The notes: a model not told the origin generated them from the letters alone. A DNA stretch of 64,000 nucleotides from Novosphingobium sp049354825 (GCF_049354825.1 NZ_CP186480.1:2542001-2606000), one strand, 5' to 3'; counted from the stretch's first letter, positions 8,896 to 18,549 are shown. Program-made: numbers and translations.

Positions 8896-9231
8896 GTGAA
8901 AATCGCTGATCTTGAGGCTCTGGCTAGATTAGAGGAGAGCGCGACACCAGGCCCTTGGTTTGTTCAGCATTTGGACGATGATATGCGCATGGGAGCCATA
9001 GCCGTCTCGCGATCACAAGAGCATGGACCTGACGAAAATATGCGCTCGGGGACTTGGCCGACCGAAGATATCGTTGCAGCCTGCCTTATCCAATCGCCCC
9101 CATACGCGGCTATTGCGGATGATAGACATGCCGAGAATGCCGAATTGATTGCTGAAATGAGGAACGCTCTTCCGGCTTTACTTGATCTTGCTAGATCGGC
9201 ATTGTTGGGTGACACCTGCAAGCGCAAGTGA
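8896..9231 (+). CDS. Small protein with Ea22-like N-terminus, possible immunity protein
   Basis: 111 aa with a GTG start at 8896, preceded by GGAAAGGTGACCGGGA, only 17 bp after the toxin tip. The N-terminal motif LARLEESATPGPWFVQ and the ending HAENAELIAEMRNALPALLD match the layout of phage Ea22-like proteins and of small proteins placed after toxin genes. No signal peptide. Its tight position after a toxin C-terminus makes an immunity role plausible, but that is inference only. Confidence 0.6.
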   Translation: MKIADLEALARLEESATPGPWFVQHLDDDMRMGAIAVSRSQEHGPDENMRSGTWPTEDIVAACLIQSPPYAAIADDRHAENAELIAEMRNALPALLDLARSALLGDTCKRK

Positions 9232-9252
9232 TATACTTTTCATTTAAACGCC

Positions 9253-11849
9253 CTATTCGTGCGTTATTCCGACCTCCCGCCGCACTTCGTCGATCGCGCC
9301 CATCTGCGCGCCATCGCGTAGGCCGAGCGCTTCGGTGAGGCTGGCGCGGTTATCGGTGTAGAGCGCGACCGCGTCCTTCGCCCTGCTGATTGCGACATAG
9401 ACCGCTGGCGCATCAACGGCATTGGCGCGGAAGCTCTCCAGATGGGCCATGACCCGATCGGCGGTCGCGCCCTGGGCGGAGTGGATGGTGCGGACCCACC
9501 CTGGCCGGATATGCCGATCGGCGAGCCGCGAGAGGTCGAGCGCTTCGTGCTTGCCGTCCTCGCGCTCTACCGCGATGCCGCGTCCGTGCGGATCGATCCC
9601 GACGACGCTGGCGGTGTGGCCGTTCAACCGTCCCGCGCGGCGATTGTTGCGGGTGAACTGTATCCTGTCCCCGGTGCGCAACTCCTGCTCGATCTCGACG
9701 AACGCCTCGGCCTGATCTCCGCCCCATCGCGCGGGCGACCAAGTGATGGCCTTGCCCTGCGGCGTGGCGAGCGAGACCGTGCCCGCCTCGGCGTCCACAG
9801 CATCGACCCGATAGGCCCGCCCCCGGCTCAGCCGCTGTTCGCGACTGCCGCGCCGGAACGTGACGATCTGGCCGGGGGCGTAGCTGGCGGCGTCGGACGC
9901 CTCGGCGCGGGTCAGGCCCAGCGGTTCGAGCGTGGTCGCAGTGATGGCCTCGGCCCCCAGCGTGCCGTCGCGGACCAGCTCGGCGCGGATGGCGTCGGTG
10001 AGCCGCTGGCGTCCCTCGCGGGTCGGATCGAGCACGAGGGTCCGGGCGCGGTCTGCGGGCGATAGCTGCGCGTAGTCCCGCGCCATTGCCGCATTGCGCT
10101 GCGTATCGTCCGCCTGCTCGACGATCCGCCCGCCGCCCTTGTCGAGGGCCTCGAACGCGCGCGCTGCCTCGCCTGCCAGGATGGCTTCGACCGCTTCCTT
10201 GGTATGCACGTTGGTCTGGCGCACGATCTGGTCGAGGATGTGGGTGGCCATGCCGTGCTCCTGGAGCTGCCCGAACGCGCGGCCCGCCTCGACGCTGCCG
10301 AGTTGGCGCACATCGCCTACGAGGATCAGGCGGGCATCGGCTTCGCGGGCCTGGGAGAGCAGCGCTTCGCTGTCGCGGGCGGAGAGCATGGAAGCCTCGT
10401 CCACGATCCAGGCCTCGCGCCCGCGTTCGATATCGTCGGCTTGCCCGAGCAGCATGCGGGCAACGGTGAGCGGTTCGGCGTCGATCGCCTGGCCGAGCAG
10501 CTCGGCGGCGGTGGCGGTGGGTGCGAGCGCGCGGACGGTGAGGCCCTGCTCGCGTGCGGCCCTGGCATAGGTGGCGATGACGGTGGTGGTCTTGGCGGTC
10601 CCGGCATGGCCCTGGATGGCGGTAACCGATGCGGGGGAGAGAAGCAGGCCCCTTGTCGCCTCGCGCTGGCTGTGGGTCCAGGCGTGGCCGTGCTCGGTGG
10701 CGGCAAGCTCGGCTGCGGCGATGGTGCGGGCGGCGTGGATGCGATCGTGCAAGGGTGCGAACCGCTCGCGTCCGGCGGCCTCGATCGCGAGCATGCGGGT
10801 CTCGGTGGCGACGGCCTGGCGGGTGGCGAACCCTGCGGCTCCGCTGGCGAGCCGGGGTGCGGCCCGGGATACGAGGTCGCCGGTCGCTTCGGCCTGGGCG
10901 ATGGCGGCGAGGATATCGGCATGGGTGGCACTGCCGCGTGCCCGGATGCTGGCCTCGCGTTCGAGCTGGGCGGCGGCAAATGTGGCATCGCGTTCGGAGA
11001 GCATGGCGGCGGCGAACCGGAGCGCGTTCTCGGCGGCGGCGGTGCGATCGGATGGGGACGGTTCGGGGTTGGCGATGCTGCGCGCCTCAGCCTGTGCGAT
11101 CATGGCGCGGCGGGTATCCTCATCGAATCCCAACCCATCGGCCTCGGTTCGCCAGGTGCCGGTGAGCGTGGTCTGGTCGATGGGGCGCTTGGGGGCGCGG
11201 GTATCGAGGGCGATGACGTTCTTCTCGGCGGCCGAGGCGGTGGCGCGGTTCTTGCCGCGCTCGTCCAGCACTGCCTCGATCTGGGCGGCACGCGGGGAGA
11301 AGGCGCGCAATACGTCCTGCGGCACGCCGTCGATCTCGAAGGTGGTGTCGGGGTTGGTGGTGACCGCGTAGCCGAGGCGCTGGACCTCGGTCGCCAGCTC
11401 GCGGTGGTAGATCGCGCCGATATCCTTCTGCAGGCGATAGAGGTCGCGGCTCTCGACGGAGCGCCATGCGCCGTCTGCACGCTGGGTGGCGTTGGCGATG
11501 ACCGAATGGGTATGGAGCTGGGGCGCGGGCGTGCCGCTCTCGGTGGCGCGGGCGGTGACGTGAGTGAACCGGGCGATGGCGAGCTTGCCGGTGTTGACCC
11601 GCTCGACCGCTTCGCCGTCGCGGATACGGGTGGCGGCGGCATGGCGCTCGGCATAGTCGAGCGCGGTGGTGACCGCGCGGGCATGGGCATCGATCAGGCG
11701 GCGGTCGCCTGCGACCAGCGCCATGGTCGATACCGACTTGGGCGCGGACATGGTGAGGTCCCATCCCGCCTTGTGCTCGCGGGTGCCGTGGCGGGTGGTG
11801 CCGAGCAGCGTGCCATCGGGCAGGCGTCCTGCGAGCAGTTGGGCGAACT
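9253..11849 (-). pseudogene. MobF-type conjugative relaxase/helicase (TraA/TrwC-like), 5' truncated by IS6
   Basis: The frame is open from the IS boundary at 11849 (FAQLLAGRLPDG, then HKAGWDLTMSAPKSVS) to a TAG at 9253, about 865 residues. GWDLTMSAPKSVS and HTHSVIAN are hallmarks of TrwC/TraI-type relaxase domains, the latter including metal-binding histidines. The catalytic tyrosines, which lie at the very N-terminus of this family, are removed by the IS insertion. The helicase part has Walker A GHAGTAKTTTV, Walker B AWIVDEASML and a late SF1 motif TIHSAQGATADR. Such proteins nick oriT and unwind plasmid DNA; this copy should not nick. The internal ATG at 11751 is not the true start. It marks plasmid-derived DNA between two IS copies. 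Confidence 0.85.
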
Positions 11850-12675
11850 GGCTCTGTCAGATCAACGGGGTAGCTGCTAGCGGCGCCACATGCCACGCAA
11901 GTCCCGAGCGAAGCCGCCCAGCCCATTTCTGAGGTTTAACTCGTCTCCAGAGGTGATCCGCCTCGTTGTGATGATGTACGTCAAATATCCTCTCAGCTTG
12001 CGGAACGTCGAGGACCTGCTCTTCGAGCGCGGCATCGACATTTGCCACGAGACGGTACGGATGTGGTGGAACCGGTTCGGCCCGCTGTTCGCAGGCGATA
12101 TCCGCAGGCAGCGGGTAAGCCGGCTGCGCGGCTTCCGTCAGTGGCGCTGGCATCTCGATGAAATGTACGTGAAGCTCAACGGCGAGATGGTCTACCTGTG
12201 GCGCGCGGTCGACCAGGAGGGCGAGATCCTCGAGAGCTTCGTGACCAGGAAGCGGGACAAAGCCGCGGCGCTCAGCTTCATGAAACGCGCGCTAAAGCGC
12301 TACGGATCACCCGAAGCGATCACCACCGATGGCCTGCGCTCCTACGGCGCAGCGATGACCGAGTTGGGCAACAGCGAGAAGCGCGAAGTTGCGCGCTGGG
12401 CCAACAACCGGGTGGAGAATAGTCACCTGCCGTTCCGACGACGGGAGCGGGCTATGCTGAGGTTCCGACAAATGAAATCGCTTCAGAAGTTCGCCAGCGT
12501 CCACGCCAACGTCCACAATCACTTCAACCAGGAACGCCACCTCGTCGACCGAGAGACCTACAAGGCCCGCCGCTCAGCCGCCCTGGCTGAGTGGCAATCG
12601 ATTATGGCCTGACGTCACGCTGCCCAGCGATAGCTCCGCCAATCGGAGACAAGTTCGCATTAGACTGACAGCACC
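11850..12675 (+). mobile_element. IS6-family element, copy 2
   Basis: About 826 bp, left end GGCTCTGTCAGATCAACGGG, right end GCATTAGACTGACAGCACC. Differs from copy 1 at only a few positions and has the same orientation, so 7674-12675 has the form of an IS6 pseudo-composite transposon. No matching 8-bp flanking repeats seen. Confidence 0.93.
11890..12612 (+). CDS. IS6-family transposase (copy 2)
   Basis: 240 residues, differing from copy 1 near the last residue (Ile for Leu in EWQSIMA). The catalytic triad D90/D147/E176 is intact. Lies just outside the truncated end of the relaxase gene and is responsible for that truncation. Confidence 0.95.
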   Translation: MPRKSRAKPPSPFLRFNSSPEVIRLVVMMYVKYPLSLRNVEDLLFERGIDICHETVRMWWNRFGPLFAGDIRRQRVSRLRGFRQWRWHLDEMYVKLNGEMVYLWRAVDQEGEILESFVTRKRDKAAALSFMKRALKRYGSPEAITTDGLRSYGAAMTELGNSEKREVARWANNRVENSHLPFRRRERAMLRFRQMKSLQKFASVHANVHNHFNQERHLVDRETYKARRSAALAEWQSIMA

Positions 12676-13091
12676 TTTGCTTTCACTAAACGATGGAGCA
12701 TTGGCGTCAATCGCGCGATCGGCCTGGTCAAGGCTGCCTTGGCGCTCGGTGTCCGCAATCGGTCATCAGCTATCCGGCCGCCCAGCGCCGGATTCTCCAT
12801 GCTTTCGATTACTGTCTGCTTCAGGCGAGTCGGCCGCGCTTACAAGGGCCCAAAGCTCATCCCGCGCAAGGTCGTCCAATCGATCTTGCCGTTGCTCACG
12901 CCGAACGCGGCGACGGGCCATTAAACGCCGGGCTTTCGAAATTATGGATGTTGGCGTCATTGCGGGATCAATAACGCGAAGATGAATGTCCGCAATGGGG
13001 TCGAAAGCCGAATGTCCGCTTTCCCGGTTCGGATACCCAGAAGCAGACTACTGTTTACGGCCCAGATTTGACCGGTCCAAGCAAATCCCGG
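12676..13091. other. Region without a supported gene
   Basis: Between the IS and the hydrolase gene. A 64-codon minus-strand frame (12766-12960, Arg-rich, with RDELWALVSAADSPEAD) may be a relic, but has no recognisable family or start signal. The only clear structure is a solo repeat module at 12983-13013. Confidence 0.4.
12983..13013 (+). repeat. Solo module of the array repeat
   Basis: AATGTCCGCAATGGGGTCGA then AAGCCGA: one end-module without spacer and partner. It is followed by ATGTCCGCTTTCC, another GTCCGC motif. Confidence 0.7.
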
Positions 13092-13868
13092 CTAACCCGT
13101 GGCGTTGAGAATAACGCGGACTGTCTCGGCCGGCTGATCCCACATTGGAAAATGGCCACTCTCTTCGAACCAGTGCATAGTTGCATCTGGAAAAGCAGCA
13201 ATCGCTCGGCCCGCTTGCGCGGGAAGGCACAGTCGATCCTTGCAGCCCCAGCCAATTACGACGGGCGCAGCGGTAGCCGCCGGACCTTCCTGCATTGGAC
13301 CGGTAGCGAGGTCCTTTACCAGGGAGTCGAAGGTAGACGTACCAGCAAACGATCGCAGTTCGTTCAAAACCAACGACGGATCCAGCGCCCATGGTTTCGC
13401 AGAAAGCTGAAGCATGAGGGCAGTCCGACCGGCGACGTTCTTGGTAATCGAGGGTAGGATTGGTTGCATCGCCCGCACCAGAGCGATCGACGCTGAAATG
13501 GTGGTTCTGAAGAACGTGCGTTCCCAACCATGCCAGAACCCGCCCGGATCGAGAGCGACAACCGCACCGGCGCGACCGCGCCGTGCCATCTCTAGCACGA
13601 GGCGCGCGCCCATGGAGCTGCCAACCATATCGATATCTTCGAGATTCTCGTTGATCAGCCAGTCCTCCACGCCGCGCGCCAAGCTGGCAAAAGTGCCGCT
13701 GTCGGCCTCCGCAGCGGTTTGACCGTGGCCGGGCAGGTCGAGGGCAATTACCTCACGTTCGTTCGAGAGTGCGGCAGAGACTGTGTCCCAAGACCGGTGA
13801 CTTCCCCCCAAACCGTGAATGAGCAGGAGGGGCTTGCCGCGGCCTGAGCGCGAGTGGTGCATGGTCAT
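13092..13868 (-). CDS. Alpha/beta-fold hydrolase
   Basis: 258 aa, typical length. The oxyanion-hole loop is LLLIHGLGGSHRSW and the nucleophile elbow is G-S-S85-M-G (MVGSSMGARL). The acid is probably the Asp in GWGCKDRL and the catalytic His lies in ESGHFPMWDQP near the C-terminus. Family members hydrolyse esters, amides, epoxides or C-C bonds; the substrate cannot be read from the sequence. No signal peptide, so cytoplasmic. It stands alone, with a relic of a type G repeat about 70 bp upstream of its start. The HGLGGS loop and full triad make the family call firm. Confidence 0.88.
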   Translation of the reverse strand: MTMHHSRSGRGKPLLLIHGLGGSHRSWDTVSAALSNEREVIALDLPGHGQTAAEADSGTFASLARGVEDWLINENLEDIDMVGSSMGARLVLEMARRGRAGAVVALDPGGFWHGWERTFFRTTISASIALVRAMQPILPSITKNVAGRTALMLQLSAKPWALDPSLVLNELRSFAGTSTFDSLVKDLATGPMQEGPAATAAPVVIGWGCKDRLCLPAQAGRAIAAFPDATMHWFEESGHFPMWDQPAETVRVILNATG

Positions 13869-13939
13869 GGCGATACAACGCCTCGCAGCGACTTATGGCT
13901 TCCGGGCTTGCAAATGCCCGCTTCCTCGGTTTGATCCCC

Positions 13940-13996
13940 AAAACCGGACAGTCTGCAAACGGCCCATAATCAGTCATTTTGTTTCGAAAGCCGCCC
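13940..13996 (+). repeat. Relic of array repeat type G (right part)
   Basis: CAGTCTGCAAACGGCCCAT followed by AATCAGTCATTTTGTTTCGA and a CGCCCGCAC end. Matches the right half of the type G repeats at 30557, 52776 and 56866. Confidence 0.65.
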
Positions 13997-14062
13997 GCAC
14001 ATTTGAATGACTTCCATTAGGTCACGATCGTGCCGCTTACCCGTGTGTGGATTTAGTATGCT

Positions 14063-15946
14063 TTAATGGTCCTTTGGTGGCCAATTGATGCCAAGAGGCA
14101 ATAGAGACTCCTTTATAATGGCCTCTTGGAGCTCCTCCTCCGTCTGGACATTCTGATACTTCTTAACAAACGCAGCCACTTGATCGCTCGTACGCCCCAT
14201 CTGTATCGCGGTCATAAGGACTGCGCGGCGAGTTGGACTGATGCCGGATAGTATCTTGAGGGTTGCTAAAATTGGAGCGTAAATAATCCGGACACCCTCA
14301 AGCGCTGCCCGATTTGCCTCGGCCTTTTGCAGCGCAACAAGGCTCGCCAGTGCGACCTGGCCTTGCTTCAAACGCTGAAAAGTTGCTGCGCTTGCCGTTG
14401 CTTCGTTGACGAGTTCCATCGCGGTTTGGATGCGCTCCATACGGCCGACAGATGCGGTAAAATCCTTGAAAGCGACCGCGCCCACACCGCCTGCGATCGC
14501 TAAGACCAGCCCTCGCGACATCAAACTCGCCGTTTCTCGGTTCACACGGGAAATGATGCGCAGATTATCATCGGTAAGTGGCTGCGGCGCGACTGCTTCA
14601 AGTTCTGACAACAGACTTGCACTGTAAGTCCGCTGACTCTGCTCGGCGCAAAGCGAAGAGCAGATTGCATTCAAGCTGGCAGTCAGGGCCGCCGCTTCTC
14701 CCACTGCGCCGCGATCTGCCATCGCGTCAGTGAGCGCATTGGCTCTTTTTGTGGCGACTACGTAGGCTTGGCGAGTTGCAGCTTCGTCCGGAGATAAATT
14801 CGGAGCCGGTCCGTCGCCGACCGGCCAACTTGCTCCGATTTGTATACCGATATTGCAGTTAATGCCTTCTTGAGTGCCCGTCGCGCGGCACATCGCCCGC
14901 TCTAGGCTTGCACCGGCTTTATCGATATTGCCGACGATATCCCGGTTTAGTACGCGCTGAAACTCGCGGAAGACGTTTGTGAAGACATCGAATTTGCGTC
15001 TTTCTTTCTCCTCACATCTTGAGCCGCCGTTGCGCAGCCTGCCTGGCTTCCCGTTGGGCAGGCGGCATTCGATATAAGTAAGGGCTGGCGGGGTGGTGGT
15101 GTTGTCGACCTTGAAACGCCAGGTCCAACCTTCAGAGTTCGTGCTAAGGCACTCAGCGCGAGCCACAGACAAGTGCGGGTCCAGCGCCGCCTTCCGCTGG
15201 TCGACTGGGAAGGATTGTCCCATCAAGTCCCTAACGAGGGCGGGGCTTTCCATCGCCGCTTCCCCAGTGCATCGCTGACTTCCGCCGTGTGGGAAAAATG
15301 CTTCGATGGTGGACCCGAAGCCTGCCAACACCACGCCGTCAGGCAGTTGTCTGTACCAGGGCAAGTCAACCCAGCTTCCGCTGACGCCCTTCATGTCGGC
15401 CCGCCCATAATAAACGCGCGACGGAGACGATGCATCGAAGCTCGGATATTGCATTAGCAGAACGAGAGCGGCAGGCTCGTTTTCAAGTTTTGTGAAAACG
15501 GCGACACGTTGTGAGTCTGTAGACATCGTCACCTGTTTGCCAGTGTACGCGCCGTCGATAGTTTGCGTGTGAGCCTGGACGGGAGCCATATAGTCGGGTG
15601 GCATTGTGGAAACGAGCTGCCCTTCACCGCGGGGAACACCGTCTTTGAATTCGCCGATGTAGTAATTACGCCCGCCCGGCGAATTGGTCTTGCCGATCTG
15701 AGCTCCTGGGGTGTCGGCGAACTTTACCAAACCTTCGCCTTGGGCAAGCCCGTTGATCCAGGTGCCTTCAAATGAAAGAATCGGTGCCGGACCGAAGTCC
15801 TCCATCGTTGTATCGGGCGGGAAATCCACCTTCGCGGGTCCGTTTACATCCGATCCATCAGCTTTGATCTGCTGTATCGGCTCCGCGTTTAAGGTCCCAG
15901 AACCCGTCGAGGCCGCGCACATTAAAGCAAGAGCAAGTTTCCGCAT
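14063..15946 (-). CDS. Secreted MORN-repeat-containing protein, 627 aa
   Basis: N-terminal signal peptide (MRKLALALMCAASTGSGTLNA). Two MORN-like units lie near residues 58-105: FEGTWINGLAQGEGLVKF and YIGEFKDGVPRGEGQL. A central Cys-containing part follows (CRLPNGKPGRLRNGG, SRCEEKERRKF). The C-terminal third is mostly helical, with one hydrophobic stretch (SRGLVLAIAGGVGAVAF). The protein is predicted periplasmic or envelope-associated. MORN repeats usually bind membranes or proteins; a specific function is not known to me. It sits alone, flanked by a type G relic beyond its 3' end and by gene debris upstream. GC content seems lower than in the metabolic operon that follows. Confidence 0.7.
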   Translation of the reverse strand: MRKLALALMCAASTGSGTLNAEPIQQIKADGSDVNGPAKVDFPPDTTMEDFGPAPILSFEGTWINGLAQGEGLVKFADTPGAQIGKTNSPGGRNYYIGEFKDGVPRGEGQLVSTMPPDYMAPVQAHTQTIDGAYTGKQVTMSTDSQRVAVFTKLENEPAALVLLMQYPSFDASSPSRVYYGRADMKGVSGSWVDLPWYRQLPDGVVLAGFGSTIEAFFPHGGSQRCTGEAAMESPALVRDLMGQSFPVDQRKAALDPHLSVARAECLSTNSEGWTWRFKVDNTTTPPALTYIECRLPNGKPGRLRNGGSRCEEKERRKFDVFTNVFREFQRVLNRDIVGNIDKAGASLERAMCRATGTQEGINCNIGIQIGASWPVGDGPAPNLSPDEAATRQAYVVATKRANALTDAMADRGAVGEAAALTASLNAICSSLCAEQSQRTYSASLLSELEAVAPQPLTDDNLRIISRVNRETASLMSRGLVLAIAGGVGAVAFKDFTASVGRMERIQTAMELVNEATASAATFQRLKQGQVALASLVALQKAEANRAALEGVRIIYAPILATLKILSGISPTRRAVLMTAIQMGRTSDQVAAFVKKYQNVQTEEELQEAIIKESLLPLGINWPPKDH

Positions 15947-16037
15947 TATACCCCCGTTTTCCGCGATAATAACGCTTTTTAGATACCGCTCAACGTGTTC
16001 CGGGCAGATTACTATTGAGACTCGTGTCTAAATTTTT

Positions 16038-16140
16038 ATGAAATTAGCGAAGCGGTCAGCGCTCACGTTAGTTGTTGCGGTGGTCAGCGCATCGTGTGGG
16101 GGTGGTACATTGCCTGCGCCTCTTTCGAGCCACGGGCGCA
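16038..16140 (+). pseudogene. 5' fragment of a lipoprotein gene
   Basis: MKLAKRSALTLVVAVVSASC is a convincing lipoprotein signal with lipobox SASC, but after about 30 codons the frame turns into low-complexity Arg-rich sequence unlike a real protein, ending at 16310. I read this as a gene start fused to unrelated debris. Confidence 0.4.
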
Positions 16141-16149
16141 GGCTTGCCG

Positions 16150-16345
16150 ATGGCTCAGACCAGCCCCAGCGCCTTAGGCAGGCTCGCCTTCACCGCGGCC
16201 CGGTGGCAGGCTTCGTAGCGGCTGATGATCGCCAGCATGTCGGAAGCCCCCGCCGTTCGCCTTGTCGGGTTGCGCGGTCTGCTCGTCGAGCGCGACTAAC
16301 CAGTCGCTGACCCAAAAGCGAGCGATGCGGGCCCTAGGTTACTGT
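16150..16345 (-). pseudogene. Remnant of an unidentified gene
   Basis: On the minus strand two adjoining frames read RFWVSDWLVALDEQTAQPDK and then, in another frame, MLAIISRYEACHRAAVKASL ending in PKALGLV and a stop. Both look like real coding sequence, so this may be a frameshifted 3' end of a gene. Family not recognised. Confidence 0.3.
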
Positions 16346-16379
16346 CTTACGATGAAACGGTCGCGGCTACTGTAAAAAA

Positions 16380-16679
16380 CTAATTCAAATCTGGAACGTG
16401 GCTTACATGGTAAACTAATGGAGGGAGAACGAAATAAGGCGACACAAGATCGCGCCACTTCTGGAACGCCGGCGACGAACGGAACGTGATCATGTGATCC
16501 TCGATACTGTTCCAGCCGACAACCAGCCGATACTCGGAGGGTCGCTCAATCACTCTTTCGAGGGAAAAGCTAAGACAGCCCTGAGCAACTAGGAAAAGGG
16601 GCTTTGCTGCTGCTGCGCCCCGCTCAAAGCGCTCCTCGCATCCGGGCTGGATTGAAATGTGAGCGATTTCAAATATCAT
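16380..16679 (-). CDS. Antibiotic-biosynthesis-monooxygenase (ABM) fold protein
   Basis: 99 aa. Opening IFEIAHISIQPGCEERFERG, central LERVIERPSEYRLVVGWNSI and the later HMITFRSSPAFQKWRDLV match the small dimeric ferredoxin-like ABM fold (YgiN/quinol monooxygenase type). Its start overlaps the end of the upstream isomerase gene by 4 bp (ATGA), so the two are translationally coupled. It is the last gene of the leftward carboxylate operon. In such operons ABM proteins may oxidise a small organic substrate or act as auxiliary factors; no cofactor can be inferred. Confidence 0.8.
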   Translation of the reverse strand: MIFEIAHISIQPGCEERFERGAAAAKPLFLVAQGCLSFSLERVIERPSEYRLVVGWNSIEDHMITFRSSPAFQKWRDLVSPYFVLPPLVYHVSHVPDLN

Positions 16680-17479
16680 GGCGCGCGCTTCAGCAACCGA
16701 ATACGTTCGAACGTACTTGACCAGGTGAGTCCGCTCTTCGTTTCCGCAACGGGGTGATATTCAAGCCCGATCACGCCTTCGTAATCCGCCGTCGCAAGCG
16801 CCTCAAAAAACAGCCTGAAGTCGATCGCACCTGTACCGGGCTCATGCCGTCCCGGGGCATCGGCAATCTGCACATGGGCCAGAAGCGGACCGTGCTTGCT
16901 CACAAAGTCCGACGGATCGAGCTCAACACCGACCGCGTGATAAATATCGAAGGACAGGCGCAGGTTGGGCTGCGCGGCTTGTTCTATAATCCCGACCGCC
17001 ATGGTGGGGTGATTGAGATAATATCCCGGCACGCCGCTCGCCCCGATCGGTTCGACGATCACATCGATGGCCTCGCTAGCCGCCATCCCGCACACCAGTT
17101 CAAGGTTTGCCAGGTAAGTGGCCGCAATCTTCTCTACGGGCAGATCGTTCGCGGGCACGCCGGACATTGGGTGGATCTGCCTGCATCCGATACGTCTCGC
17201 GTAAGCGATGGCTATTTCGGCGGACCGGGCGAAATCGTGCTCACGCCCTGGAATCGCCGCCAAACCCTTTTGCCCGGCGCCGCCCATAGGCAATGCGATT
17301 TGCGCCATCCGCAGATTGTGTCGCTCGCACAGGTCGGCGACCTCGGCTGCGGCGAGCTCGTAAGGCGAAGGATGTTCAACATGTCGGAAACCGCAACGCG
17401 CGGCCGCCCCGAAACGGTCTGTGAGCGCGACGTCGGTGAACAAGTAACCAAGATGTGCCGAGAGGTGAAAACGGCGCAT
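16676..17479 (-). CDS. Hydroxypyruvate isomerase-like / sugar-phosphate isomerase family TIM barrel
   Basis: 267 aa, the usual length of the xylose-isomerase-like TIM-barrel family. MRRFHLSAHLGYLFTDVAL then FRHVEHPSPYE gives the first strands. Metal/substrate-binding positions typical of hydroxypyruvate isomerases are visible in VIVEPIGA, SFDIYHAVG, HVQIADAPGRHEPGTG and IGLEYHP (Glu, Asp/His, His and Glu). The start overlaps the stop of the Ldh_2 gene by 1 bp and the end overlaps the ABM gene by 4 bp. It probably isomerises a hydroxy/keto acid in the pathway of this operon; the exact substrate is unknown. Confidence 0.85.
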   Translation of the reverse strand: MRRFHLSAHLGYLFTDVALTDRFGAAARCGFRHVEHPSPYELAAAEVADLCERHNLRMAQIALPMGGAGQKGLAAIPGREHDFARSAEIAIAYARRIGCRQIHPMSGVPANDLPVEKIAATYLANLELVCGMAASEAIDVIVEPIGASGVPGYYLNHPTMAVGIIEQAAQPNLRLSFDIYHAVGVELDPSDFVSKHGPLLAHVQIADAPGRHEPGTGAIDFRLFFEALATADYEGVIGLEYHPVAETKSGLTWSSTFERIRLLKRAP

Positions 17480-18549
17480 CAGATCGGCAAGTCGCCAACG
17501 CAGTCCATTTCGACCGCCAGCTTGTGCAGATCGCCGATCGTGTCGTCAGGCAAGGTCAGGCCTTCTCCGCGCAAGCGGCGATCACAGCGCGCCTCGATCT
17601 CGCCGGGATAAAGGATCTCTTCAAAACCTTCCGCAAGCGGGGCCGCCTTCAACTCCGCAATCAGGGCGCCCATGCGCTCTGCAAAGGCGTTTTCCGGCTG
17701 GAATGCAGCGATGTTCAGCGCCAGCATCAGATGCCCGGCGCCGCCTGGCTTGTCCGCTTGATAGGGCCCGTTGACCGCCGAGCCGAAATTGCTGCCGGTC
17801 AGAACGCCTGACAGCATGTCCATCATGACCGCTATGCCGTAGCCTTTGTGGCCCGCCATCGGCAGCGTCACGCCGCCCAGCGCGGCGACCGGATCGGTCG
17901 TCGGCGCGCCGTTGCTGTCGAGCGCCCAGCCGAGCGGGATCGGCTGGCCCTTTTGCCGCGCGAGATAAATTTTGCCCCGAGCAACGCTGGTGTTGGCGAT
18001 GTCGAGCACCATGGGATCGGCCGCACCGGCTGGCGCAGCCCATGACCAGGGATTGGTGCCGACCGCCTTGGCGCGTCCGCCCCACGGCGGCATCGCCGGA
18101 CTGGCGTTCGTCGAAAGGAATCCGATGCACCCTTCGCGGGCTGCCATCAGTGTGAAGTACATAGCGGTGCCGAAGTGATTGGAATTGCGCACCGCGACCG
18201 CGCCCAAGCCGTGCGTTTTTGCCCGCTTGATGGCAGCGCTGGCGGCCGCGGCGGCCGACACCTGGCCCATCGCATGGTGGCCATCGATAACCGCCACCGC
18301 GCCGATGTCCGAGATGATCTGTGGGCTCGCCGCCGCCGCTACTGCCCCCGACCGAAGCCTGGCCACATACCACGGCAGGCGCATAACGCCGTGCGTCTGA
18401 TGGCCCCACAGATCGGCTTGAACAAGCGAATCCGCTGCGATCGCAGCGTCCTCGTGACGCAGGCCTGCGCGCTCGTAGACAAGGGCGGCAAACCGCGACA
18501 AGGCCGCCGCGTCGATCGTATGCAAGGTGGCGGTTTCCGTCGTAGTCAT
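17479..18549 (-). CDS. Malate/L-lactate dehydrogenase family (Ldh_2) oxidoreductase
   Basis: 356 aa. Family landmarks are GHQTHGVMRLPWYV near residue 53, VRNSNHFGTAMYF (catalytic-His region), LSTNASPAMPPWGG and KAVGTNPWSWAAPA, and MAGHKGYGIAVMMDMLSGVL near the C-terminal third. This NAD(P)-dependent family has a fold unlike classical malate dehydrogenases and reduces or oxidises 2-hydroxy/2-keto acids (malate, ureidoglycolate, diketogulonate). It overlaps the cupin gene by 4 bp upstream and the isomerase gene by 1 bp downstream, so it sits inside a tightly coupled operon. Confidence 0.92.
   Translation of the reverse strand: MTTTETATLHTIDAAALSRFAALVYERAGLRHEDAAIAADSLVQADLWGHQTHGVMRLPWYVARLRSGAVAAAASPQIISDIGAVAVIDGHHAMGQVSAAAAASAAIKRAKTHGLGAVAVRNSNHFGTAMYFTLMAAREGCIGFLSTNASPAMPPWGGRAKAVGTNPWSWAAPAGAADPMVLDIANTSVARGKIYLARQKGQPIPLGWALDSNGAPTTDPVAALGGVTLPMAGHKGYGIAVMMDMLSGVLTGSNFGSAVNGPYQADKPGGAGHLMLALNIAAFQPENAFAERMGALIAELKAAPLAEGFEEILYPGEIEARCDRRLRGEGLTLPDDTIGDLHKLAVEMDCVGDLPI

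Noticed and set aside
10204..11880. 558-codon open frame on the + strand
   Set aside because: Gly/Ala-rich antisense shadow of the relaxase gene; the minus-strand frame carries Walker and relaxase motifs.
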